Source: Kocuria subflava (GTDB lineage Bacteria; Actinomycetota; Actinomycetes; Actinomycetales; Micrococcaceae). Taken from it: a stretch of 64,000 nt of DNA. The DNA is taken from the NCBI RefSeq assembly GCF_012163155.1, contig NZ_JAAVUN010000002.1, positions 1 through 64,000 on the forward strand. The letters run 5' to 3'. Position numbers and translations under genes: made by a program. This document shows positions 1 through 7,274 of this stretch, piece by piece; position 1 is the first letter of the stretch, and each line of letters opens with the position of its first letter. The notes under the pieces are model-generated. The model worked only from the letters and a program-made list of their open reading frames with translations, did no database searches and was not told where the DNA came from.

Positions 1-1
1 C

Positions 2-412
2 GGCTGGGCTATCGACTCCAAACAGGACTCCACCCTGGTCGTGAACGCTCTGGACATGGCAATCCGTGCACGTCAGCCAGGGACCGGAGGGATCGTTCAT
101 GCGGATCACGGAGTCCAGTTCACCTCCTGGGTCTTCACTCAGAAGATCCGTTCAGCGGGACTGCTGCCGTCGTTCGGGACCGTCGGCGATGGCCTCGACA
201 ATGCGATGATGGAGTCGTTCTGGTCGACGATGCAGATCGAGCTGCTGAACCGGAAGAAGTGGAAGACGCGCATCGAGCTCGCGAACGCGATCTTCGAGTA
301 CATCGAGGTGTTCTACAACCGTCGTCGCCGGCACTCCTCCCTCGAGTACGCGACACCCCACGATTACGACCTCGCCCGCACCCCGCGGGCACTCACCACC
401 ATCGGAAGCTAG
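2..412 (+). CDS. IS3-family transposase OrfB, 3' part (5' end outside window)
   Basis: This is the C-terminal part of an IS3-type DDE integrase that catalyses strand transfer of the element. The frame is open from base 2; the GTG at 41 is internal. The second catalytic Asp is in HADHG and the catalytic Glu in NAMMESFW, with exactly 35 residues between them (the DD35E spacing of the rve fold). The end carries the FYNRRRRHSSL motif typical of IS3/IS150 relatives. The first catalytic Asp and the HTH-bearing OrfA lie to the left. It is the left-most piece of accessory DNA seen here. Whether the element is whole cannot be told. Confidence 0.88.
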   Translation, partial: GWAIDSKQDSTLVVNALDMAIRARQPGTGGIVHADHGVQFTSWVFTQKIRSAGLLPSFGTVGDGLDNAMMESFWSTMQIELLNRKKWKTRIELANAIFEYIEVFYNRRRRHSSLEYATPHDYDLARTPRALTTIGS

Positions 413-420
413 CGACCAAG

Positions 421-448
421 AGTGGAAACCTAACCGTAGGGCAGGTCA
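421..448. repeat. Candidate right terminal inverted repeat of the IS element
   Basis: The stretch directly after the transposase stop ends in GGGCAGGTCA at 439-448. A terminal CA shortly after orfB is what IS3-family right ends look like. The matching left end is outside the window, so the repeat and any target duplication cannot be confirmed. Confidence 0.35.
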
Positions 449-562
449 AACTGTCACCTAGATGTGCGGCAGTCCCTTCGCACAGGCAGTTCGGGTCGCG
501 TCCTCCGCGCAGGCACCGTCAGTTGAACGCGCGTTGGCCCACATCCAGCGAGATCGCGGCGG

Positions 563-568
563 TAGAAT
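563..568 (+). promoter_or_regulatory. Candidate -10 box for the small ORF/ATPase pair
   Basis: TAGAAT lies about 64 bases before the GTG of the small ORF at 632. It is the best -10 match between the insertion sequence and that ORF. No convincing -35 was seen at the usual spacing. Positions 449-631 otherwise show no gene. Confidence 0.3.
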
Positions 569-631
569 CGTGGTGGCATCATCAGGTAGGCGGTCCAGCT
601 TTCGCCGCGATCGCAAGCAAAGGGGCGCGGA

Positions 632-808
632 GTGGCGGGCATCGAATCGGAGGTCTTGGAGACCTTCCTGGCTGCACTGACAGATGTGGATGACGTGCCG
701 CCGCAGGTGACCGAGAGCCTTGCAGCGTTGCTGGCGGCGGACAAGCTACCGAAGCCGGACCAGCTTGTGGCGCTCTACACCGATGCGAGTGGTGAGTCAG
801 CGCTGTGA
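632..808 (+). CDS. 58-residue acidic protein, translationally coupled to the downstream ATPase
   Basis: This is a short GTG-start ORF of unknown function. It has a good Shine-Dalgarno (AAAGGGG, about 620-625), and its TGA at 806-808 overlaps the GTG start of the ATPase at 805 (GTGA, 4 bp). The product is acidic and predicted all-helical, starting MAGIESEVLE; it has no cysteines, signal peptide or membrane segment. The overlap implies coupled translation and probably a shared function. By position it resembles the small partner proteins of multi-component SMC-like ATPase systems, but I recognise no family. It is real if the SD and overlap are not coincidental. Confidence 0.62.
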   Translation: MAGIESEVLETFLAALTDVDDVPPQVTESLAALLAADKLPKPDQLVALYTDASGESAL

Positions 809-3255
809 TCCAGGTTCAGAAACTTCGAATAGAAGAGTTTCGCGGCATTCGCGACCTCGACCTCGACCTGGGCAGCGGTTCCTTCGTGGTGGTCGGGCCG
901 AACGGGTCGGGTAAGAGCGGAGTGGTAGACGCCATCGACTTCGCGTTGACGGGCAACGTCGCTCGCCTCAGCGGAGCTGGCACGGGCGGCATCTCTGTCG
1001 CGAAGCACGCGCCGCACGTGCACCAGCGGGATAACCCAGCCGCTGCTAGCGTCACCTTGACGTTCACACACCCAGCCAGCGGACAGACCGGTACTCTCAC
1101 TCGTAGCGTGAAGACCGCGGGCCAGTTCAGCCTGGAGCCCAAGACTCCCGAACTCGTCGCAGCCGTGGAATGGGCTGCTCGCCATCCTGAGTTGATCCTG
1201 TCTCGACGTGAAGTCATCAAGTATGTCAACACCGAGCCGGGGAAACGTGCCCAAGAGGTGCAGGCTCTTCTTAAGCTCGACCGTATCGACGAGACTCGTC
1301 GCCTACTCAACACGGCCCGCAACAAGACGAGCGCTGCCGCCAGGAGCGCGGACGACGCCGTGAAGTCCGCAGAGGATGCCGTCAAACGCGGCCTCGACAT
1401 CACCGATCTGCTGCCGAGCGAGGTGACGGTGGCGGTCAACAAGAAGCGTGAAGTGCTCGGCCTGGAAGCGCTGCCAGCAACCACCCTTGAGACTGACCTC
1501 AGCGCCGGAGCCAGAACCGACGATAGTCAAAGCACTTTCAACCGAGCTTCGGCCATCCGGGACATCGAAGCCGTCACCAGTTACATGGCTGAGCACGAAG
1601 ACCTGGACAACGCAGCGAACGATCTGGGCGCGGCGTTGAGCGATCTCGATGCCGATCCCGCAGTCCTCGACTCGCTAAAGCACCGCCAACTGGTCGAGAC
1701 CGGCCTGCCACTAGTGATCAGTACCGCCTGCCCGCTGTGCGACCTGGAGTGGCCCGATGTCGCGTCGCTGCGGAAGCATCTGAACGACAAGCTCACTCGA
1801 TCCGAGACCGCCGCAACGCTCCAGCAGCGCATCCAGACCGCTGCGGGCAAGGTGATCGGGCAACTTCGCGGGGTGCGGTCCCTGATCCAAGCGGCACAAC
1901 CGCACGCTGTCACGATGGGACAGTCTGCGTTGCAGACGTCTCTCTTGGAGTGGTCGAATGACCTTGCCGCGTTCGAAGCGAAGCTGACGACAGTCGAGTC
2001 CGTCCGTGACGAGTCCGAACGCGTCACCACCGATCCGTTGGACACTCCGTCACCGATCGCTGATGGATTGAAGGCGCTTCGAACGACGATCGAAGCACTG
2101 CCAGACCAGACCACGACCGAGGCCGCACGGACCTTCCTCACTGTTGCCCAAGATCGTTGGACTCAACTACGCCAAGCGCGGGCGAAAGCAACGAAGGCAA
2201 CCGCAGCTCACAAAGCCGCGAACGAGGTCTACGAGAAGTACAACTCTGTGGCAGACGCGGCACTGACGACGCTCTACAAGACTGTCGAGACCGACTTCAG
2301 TAACTTCTATCGGCAGATCAACTCTGATGACGAATCATCCTTCAAGGCAGGGCTGTCACCCACTGCTGGGAAGCTCGACCTCGAAGTCGACTTCTACGGG
2401 CTCGGCATGTTCCCACCGATGGCCTACCACAGCGAAGGTCACCAGGACGGGATGGGAGTCTGCCTCTACCTGGCCCTGATCAGGCAACTCCTCAAATCGG
2501 ACTTCCGGCTTGCCGTTCTCGACGACGTAGTGACCTCCGTGGACACTAACCACCGCCGACAGTTCTGCAAGCTGCTCAAGGACGTCTTCCCCGACGTCCA
2601 GTTCATCATGACGACCCACGATGAGGTTTGGGCGCGACAAATGCAGTCCTCGGGACTCATCGCTCGACGTTCGCTCGCTCGATTCCACGGCTGGACCGTC
2701 GATGGGGGACCGTTCTATGGTCAAGGTGTCGACTTCTGGACTCAGATCGAAACCGACCTTGCCAGTGACGATGTCCCTGGCGCGGCTCATAAGCTGCGGC
2801 GCAATTTGGAGTCGTCACTGGCCGATGTCGCTGCGAGCATCCAAGGTCAGGTCGTGTTCCGCGCCGATAACAACTACGACCTCTCATCCTTCTTCTCAGC
2901 GGTCAAGGGCAGGCACGGAGACCTTCTTAAGAAGGCCACCGCCTCGGCAAACTCATGGAACAACGACGCGGCGAAGCAGAAGGTCGAAGCTCTGAAGGGT
3001 GAGCGAGCGAAGGCGATCCTCGCCCAGGACGGGGAGAACTGGGCGATCAACGCTCTCGTCCACAACAACGACTGGGCGACCATGACGAAGGCGGACTTCG
3101 CGCCAGTCGTTGAAGCCTGCAAGCAGTTCCTCGACCTGTTCACCTGTAGTAACGATGCGTGCGCCGGGTGGATCTATGTTCTCGGTATCCCCGGAAAGGA
3201 AGAAGAACTCCGGTGCTCCTGCGGGGACTTCAACCTGAACCTAAGGAAGAAGTAA
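805..3255 (+). CDS. SMC/Rad50-like AAA ATPase with zinc hook and C-terminal cysteine cluster
   Basis: This 816-residue ABC-type ATPase has a split nucleotide-binding domain. Walker A GPNGSGKS is at 31-38. A long helical region carries a CPLC hook-like motif at 309-312. The ABC signature-like SEGHQDGMG starts at 543, Walker B LAVLDD is at 569-574, and the H-loop His in MTTHDEVW is at 605. After the ATPase comes a helical domain of about 200 residues with a VHNNDW segment and a C-terminal cysteine cluster (C781, C786, C804, C806) that may bind zinc. No TOPRIM, HNH or other nuclease motif was seen. The architecture is that of the RecF/RecN/Rad50 relatives found in phage-defence systems (RloC-, Septu- and ABC-3C-like), but the C-terminal domain does not let me place it in one. 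It starts at GTG 805, overlapping the upstream small ORF, in accessory DNA near an IS. A defence role is inference. Confidence 0.82.
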   Translation: MIQVQKLRIEEFRGIRDLDLDLGSGSFVVVGPNGSGKSGVVDAIDFALTGNVARLSGAGTGGISVAKHAPHVHQRDNPAAASVTLTFTHPASGQTGTLTRSVKTAGQFSLEPKTPELVAAVEWAARHPELILSRREVIKYVNTEPGKRAQEVQALLKLDRIDETRRLLNTARNKTSAAARSADDAVKSAEDAVKRGLDITDLLPSEVTVAVNKKREVLGLEALPATTLETDLSAGARTDDSQSTFNRASAIRDIEAVTSYMAEHEDLDNAANDLGAALSDLDADPAVLDSLKHRQLVETGLPLVISTACPLCDLEWPDVASLRKHLNDKLTRSETAATLQQRIQTAAGKVIGQLRGVRSLIQAAQPHAVTMGQSALQTSLLEWSNDLAAFEAKLTTVESVRDESERVTTDPLDTPSPIADGLKALRTTIEALPDQTTTEAARTFLTVAQDRWTQLRQARAKATKATAAHKAANEVYEKYNSVADAALTTLYKTVETDFSNFYRQINSDDESSFKAGLSPTAGKLDLEVDFYGLGMFPPMAYHSEGHQDGMGVCLYLALIRQLLKSDFRLAVLDDVVTSVDTNHRRQFCKLLKDVFPDVQFIMTTHDEVWARQMQSSGLIARRSLARFHGWTVDGGPFYGQGVDFWTQIETDLASDDVPGAAHKLRRNLESSLADVAASIQGQVVFRADNNYDLSSFFSAVKGRHGDLLKKATASANSWNNDAAKQKVEALKGERAKAILAQDGENWAINALVHNNDWATMTKADFAPVVEACKQFLDLFTCSNDACAGWIYVLGIPGKEEELRCSCGDFNLNLRKK

Positions 3256-3305
3256 CGCCCTGCCTCGTGTGCTCCACATGGTCGCGCGGAGGTTCGTGCG
3301 ACTGG

Positions 3306-4475
3306 CTAGTGAAACGTCACCACTTCTCCCGAGTGGCTTGCCGGGGAGTACTTGACCCCGACCTGGTAGCGGCGGACCGTGCCGGTGTCGTCGGGGAACT
3401 CCACTGGCACCGTGAACATTAGCGCGTCGTTCTCGGGCGCGGGCTCGCCGTCACGGGTCCCGTGGACGAAGCGCAGGTTGAACATGAGGCCACTCCGGAT
3501 CTTGACCTCAATAGCCTGAGCGAGTTCCTCAGGGCTTAGCCCATCTAGCCCGGCTTTGCGCACCGAGGCTCCGTGACCGTCAGCATCACTCGTCAAGTAG
3601 ATGAATCGTCGTTCGTCGAGATCAAGCTTCAACTCACTGAGCGGGCTCTGCGCGCCACCAAGCGCGGTCAGTGTTAGCGCGCTGTCTTCGTCTGCCCACT
3701 CAGGTACGCCGTTGTCCATGCGGTGCTCGAGTACCACGCCGTAGAGCGTCTGCTCAACTCCGACGAGCCGGAAACCGTGGTCTCTGGTGGGCGGGGTGAT
3801 GTGCGGTGAGCCGTCTTCGTCGGCTGGGACGACGAGCGCATCGCCGTCGCGGATCGCGTACTGCGGAAGCAGCATGAACGACTTGAGTGGAGTCCATGTC
3901 GAGCAGTCGATGTACCCCAAGTACGCGGCCGTCGAATCTCGCAGCGCAGCGTCCATCGCGCTGACCTGTGTTCGCGACATATTCGTGAGATAGAGGACGT
4001 AGTACTGCTCAGTGGCCAATCGAGGAAAGTCGTTCGTGCGGACCAGGTTCTCGTCCAGTTCTTTCCACACCCAACCGGGCGGCGCGTTGAGGATGTCGCC
4101 CTGGCTGATCGCAGTCCGCTGAGGCCCGTGGCGCCAGAGCCCCGGCAACCAAGATTTCGAGAGTTCGAAACCATAATGGTCGCTCCCGGCGGCGGTGGAA
4201 TCGAAGACGAAAGCGACCTCCGCATGCGTCGCTCGGGGAGTAAGCGCCCACCGCAGGTCGGCGTACTCCACGCCGCCCTTGACAAGTTCGCGGGTCGTCT
4301 CGCGATGCAGCGCACGGATCAGGTCGCCGACGTGTTTGCTGTCAAGGTCGAGCGCTGCCGCACTCGATGAGACGTACACATTCGTGTAGTTGTTCAGCGA
4401 GTGAGTAGTGAAAGCGGAACCTGTTGTGTCGGTAGGTACATCGGACTCGCTACTCATGTTCCGATCGTCCCACAC
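3306..4475 (-). CDS. Unrecognised 389-residue protein of the island
   Basis: I do not recognise a family. The frame is open for 389 codons with consistent codon use, so it is probably a real gene. The start chosen is GTG 4475, preceded by GAGG 8 bases upstream; ATG 4457 (MSSESDV) is the alternative. The protein has no signal peptide, membrane segment or obvious catalytic motif. Its middle is rich in aromatic residues and mixed alpha/beta in character, and its end looks beta-rich (VRRYQVGVKY). It converges on the SMC-like ATPase with only 50 bases between the stops. Its position inside the island suggests cargo, possibly associated with the ATPase, but the opposite orientation argues against one operon. 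Confidence 0.6.
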   Translation of the reverse strand: MWDDRNMSSESDVPTDTTGSAFTTHSLNNYTNVYVSSSAAALDLDSKHVGDLIRALHRETTRELVKGGVEYADLRWALTPRATHAEVAFVFDSTAAGSDHYGFELSKSWLPGLWRHGPQRTAISQGDILNAPPGWVWKELDENLVRTNDFPRLATEQYYVLYLTNMSRTQVSAMDAALRDSTAAYLGYIDCSTWTPLKSFMLLPQYAIRDGDALVVPADEDGSPHITPPTRDHGFRLVGVEQTLYGVVLEHRMDNGVPEWADEDSALTLTALGGAQSPLSELKLDLDERRFIYLTSDADGHGASVRKAGLDGLSPEELAQAIEVKIRSGLMFNLRFVHGTRDGEPAPENDALMFTVPVEFPDDTGTVRRYQVGVKYSPASHSGEVVTFH

Positions 4476-4644
4476 TGAGTGTTCCTCTTGGGGAAGTCGG
4501 CTACTCGATCGGAGACGTCGCTTTCTTGCTGTCGCGGCCTAGTGATCGACTGCCGCTGGTGCTCCGGATGCGCTCTGGGTTGACCACAGGCCCCTCCTCG
4601 GACCGACTGCCAGTCCGTCGGTAAGGGTCCAGTGCTCGCTTGGA

Positions 4645-4800
4645 TCACGACAGCAAGTCCTTCGTGTGTGTCCACACCGTCATCCGATACACGCCGAACC
4701 GCCGGGAGATCGAAACCACGCTCTCGCCGTCCGCTCGGGCAGTTCTAATAGCGTCCACTTGGCTTTCTGTCAGCGGTGTTCTAGCTCGTCTCCTAGGGTT
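4645..4800 (-). pseudogene. Serine recombinase C-terminal HTH remnant
   Basis: The last 50 or so codons read like the DNA-binding tail of Hin/resolvase-type serine recombinases: a basic PRRRAR stretch, TESQVDAIRTARADGESV, then an HTH with ISRRFGV and YRMTVW. The frame stays open up to a GTG at 4932, but that upstream part runs across the tRNA-like fragment and shows no resolvase catalytic domain. No start codon fits just before the HTH. I read it as what is left of an invertase or resolvase gene, perhaps the mobility gene of the island. A free-standing small HTH protein is the alternative. Confidence 0.5.
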
Positions 4801-4909
4801 CGCTAAGACCTCGGGCCCGTCCTCGGCTGCATCTTGAGGCTCGTCGCCAAGACCGAGTTTCGTCTGAGTCCACGCGGAACCGAGCCGCTCGAACCTCTGC
4901 CAGGTGTTC

Positions 4910-4934
4910 GGTTTGAGTCCACCCGCGTCCACCA
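4910..4934 (+). other. tRNA 3'-end fragment, probable attachment site of the island
   Basis: The segment has the exact spacing of a tRNA 3' end. The T-loop pattern GTTTGAGTC is at 4911-4919, four T-stem bases follow, then seven acceptor-stem bases CGCGTCC, discriminator A (4931) and CCA (4932-4934). The five bases that should form the 5' side of the T stem (TTCGG) mostly do not pair, so tRNA identity begins at about 4910. This is what remains at the far junction when an element integrates into a tRNA 3' end. The original transcription terminator follows directly. Acceptor pairing predicts a tRNA starting GGACGCG on the left side, outside the window. Confidence 0.5.
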
Positions 4935-4937
4935 AAC

Positions 4938-4977
4938 AAGGACGGATCCCGCGAAACATCGCGGGATCCGTCCTTTT
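4938..4977. terminator. Perfect 16-bp hairpin terminator
   Basis: The arms 4938-4953 and 4960-4975 are perfectly complementary with a 6-base loop, followed by TTTT on the + strand. It lies 3 bases after the CCA of the tRNA-like fragment and 19 bases after the stop of the minus-strand aminotransferase gene. It can therefore be the old tRNA terminator and also serve the aminotransferase. Confidence 0.85.
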
Positions 4978-4996
4978 GTATTGGGGGAGCCGTGGC

Positions 4997-6205
4997 TCAG
5001 TCGGCGAATTCGCGCACGGCCGCTCCCATGTGCTCGATGGCCTCACGCACAATCGCGGGTGAGGTTCCGAAGTTCAGGCGCACGTGGCCCTGACCGCCGG
5101 AGCCGAACGGGGCGCCGTCGTTGAGAGCAACGTTGGCGTGGTTGAAAAAGAAAGCTGCAGGACCGGTCAACCCGTGCTGTGCCGCGGGGGTGTCTGGCCC
5201 CTGTTCCGGTAGGTCCAGGTCCGTGCAGTCCAACCAGGCCAGGTATGTGGCCTCGGGGGCCTGGATCTCAACACCGGGCAGGTGCTCGCGGACCAGCTCC
5301 ATCACAAGGTTCCGGTTACCGGTCAGTCCCTTGAGCAGAGCCGTGAGCCAGTCCTGTCCATCGGTCAGGGCCGCTGTGTGGGCCAGGACTCCCAGGTGGC
5401 TGACCCCGCGGTCAACCGTGGAGGAAACCCGTGCCAAGTCAGCCTGCGCATGAGGACCAGCACACAGTACGGCAGCCTTCAAACCGGCCAAGTTCCACGC
5501 CTTGGATGCGGAGAACACGGAGAACGCGTTCTGCGCGCCGTCAACGCTGAGCAGGGGAGTGAACGGCGTGCCGTCCAGCATCAGGGGCGCGTGGATTTCA
5601 TCGGCGATGATTCGGCCATTGAACTGCCTGGCGATCTCAACCACGGCTGTGAGCTCGTACCGGGTGTGCGCCACTCCGGTGGGATTGTGTGGATTGGCCA
5701 GCAGCAGAACGGGCTGCCGGGTGGTGGCCCGCGCCTGCTCAAAGGCAGCGGAGATGGCAGCGGGGTCCAGGCGCCCGTTGTCAGTCAGGGGCGCCTCCAG
5801 CACTGTGCGGCCCAGCTCACGTGTGAACAGGTAGAAGGGCGGGTACACCGGCGAGCACACGATCACCGCGTCTCCCGGCTCCGTCAGCACGTTGATGGCA
5901 GCGCTGATACCGGTCATGACATCTGGCACGGTGCGCATGCGATCGGCACTGAAACCGTCCCATCCCCACTGGTGCGCAGCGAACTGTTGGAACGCCTGCG
6001 GGTAGGGGTCCCCGGACGGGTATCCGGTGTCGCCGGTGCGCAGAGCATGGGTCAACGCCTCGACGACGGTCGGTGCAGGCTCCACGTCCATTTCAGCCAC
6101 CCACAGCGGAAGAACGTCCTGCGGGTAGTGCTGCCATTTCTCGCTGGTGCGCTTGCGCAGCTGCTGCCGGGTGAGGGTTTCCAGAGGGTTTTCCACGATG
6201 GACAT
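4997..6205 (-). CDS. MalY/PatB-type PLP-dependent C-S lyase / aminotransferase
   Basis: This is a fold-type I PLP enzyme of 402 residues, the normal length for MalY/PatB cystathionine beta-lyases, which cleave cystathionine or cysteine conjugates to a thiol, pyruvate and ammonia. Visible landmarks are PLWVAEMD near the N terminus, NPHNPTG, the D-x-IHAPL segment and SASKAWNLAGLK with the PLP-binding Lys at residue 235; the C-terminal RLNFGT holds the carboxylate-binding Arg. There is no clear Shine-Dalgarno; TAGGCT lies 6 bases before the ATG (6212-6217), fitting a leaderless transcript. It is the first host gene right of the island. Exact substrate cannot be told. Confidence 0.88.
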   Translation of the reverse strand: MSIVENPLETLTRQQLRKRTSEKWQHYPQDVLPLWVAEMDVEPAPTVVEALTHALRTGDTGYPSGDPYPQAFQQFAAHQWGWDGFSADRMRTVPDVMTGISAAINVLTEPGDAVIVCSPVYPPFYLFTRELGRTVLEAPLTDNGRLDPAAISAAFEQARATTRQPVLLLANPHNPTGVAHTRYELTAVVEIARQFNGRIIADEIHAPLMLDGTPFTPLLSVDGAQNAFSVFSASKAWNLAGLKAAVLCAGPHAQADLARVSSTVDRGVSHLGVLAHTAALTDGQDWLTALLKGLTGNRNLVMELVREHLPGVEIQAPEATYLAWLDCTDLDLPEQGPDTPAAQHGLTGPAAFFFNHANVALNDGAPFGSGGQGHVRLNFGTSPAIVREAIEHMGAAVREFAD

Positions 6206-6347
6206 GGGGCGAGCCTATGCGCCCAGCCGGCAATGGCGGGCTCCGTGACGCCGGGTGAACATTGCTACAAGACGCGTGCCCGTGAAACGCTGAGGTAAGT
6301 AGGCTGACTAATCCTGTTGGCCGTACGGCGCAGATGGAAGGGTGCTC

Positions 6348-7187
6348 ATGCAACTGGCAGAACTCCGAAAGATCTACGACGCCGAAGGCCCCTACGCCAC
6401 GGTTTACCTGGAAACCCAGGAAGCCAGCGAGGATGCCGCCAAACAGATCGAACTGCGGTGGAACAGCCTGAAGTAATCCCTGGAGGAGCAACAGGCGCCC
6501 CAAGAAATCCTGAACGCCGTGGAGCAGGCCATCATGGCTGAGGACTCCCACGAGGTGGCCACCGCATCCACACAGGATGAGCAGGGGCAGGAGCAGGAAG
6601 CTGGATACGAAAGCTCCGAATCCGTGCAGAAGCCGCGCGGTGGGGCACTGTCCCACAACCAGATCCAGCGCCGCGCGGAACAAGCCGTTCAGCAGAATGC
6701 CCGCGACATCGCCGAGCACCTGGAGAAGACCGCGCGTTCATGGAACCCGGATGTGTTGATTCTGGCCGGAGAGGTCCAGGGACGCACCGCTCTGGCCGCT
6801 GAACTGCCCCCGGCCCTGGAAGAGATCAAGCATGACGTCGAGCGTGGTGGTGCTCAGGACGAACGTGCTGAGGAAGCGCTGGCCGATGAACTGCAGAGCA
6901 TTGCAGCTGACTTGGCGGTCAAGAATGCCGCTGATCACGCGGGGAGTTTTGAGCAGGCCAAGGCGCACAACCTGGCCGTGGAGGGCGTTGACGCTGTGGC
7001 CCACGCAGCCGGTGTGGGCGCCGTGGAGACCCTCCTGCTGGGCACGGAGGCCAAGACGGAGCAGGAATCCAACGTGCTGGCCGCGTGCGTGCGCACGGAC
7101 GCCGAACTGGAACTGATGGACCTGGACGCGCAGGACGGCGTGGCTGCAATCCTGCGGTTTGACGTTTCCGACTTCCCCGGTAGCTGA
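6348..7187 (+). pseudogene. Vms1/baeRF2-like (Rv2629-type) gene, nonsense codon plus internal deletion
   Basis: One reading frame of 280 codons starts MQLAELRKIYDAEGPYATVY, the N terminus of the actinobacterial baeRF family 2 proteins (relatives of eRF1 and Vms1, known in M. tuberculosis as Rv2629). Codon 43 is TAA (6474-6476); the same frame then continues to a TGA at 7185-7187 and matches the family again (SHNQIQRRAEQAVQQNARDIAEH, ending in a domain with TDAELE). Family members are about 370 residues; here the central stretch between the N-terminal helix and SHNQIQ is too short by roughly 90 residues. Two lesions make it a pseudogene. A Shine-Dalgarno-like GGAAGGG lies before the ATG. Confidence 0.78.
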
Positions 7188-7229
7188 GTTTCGGATTCAG
7201 CGGTCTTCAGAGGTTGAGGGACCACGCAC

Positions 7230-7267
7230 GGTGCGCGGCAGGTGCTCATGAGCACTTGCCGCGCACC
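7230..7267. terminator. 18-bp hairpin between convergent genes
   Basis: The arms 7230-7247 and 7250-7267 pair over 18 bp with one G-T wobble and a 2-base loop. It sits between the stop of the baeRF2 pseudogene and the stop of the convergent EamA gene and can act in both directions. No long U tract. Confidence 0.75.
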
Positions 7268-7274
7268 ATGTTTC

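Noticed and set aside
4640-4837. 65-codon plus-strand frame near the island end
   Set aside because: It is antisense to the recombinase HTH remnant, which has recognisable motifs on the other strand.
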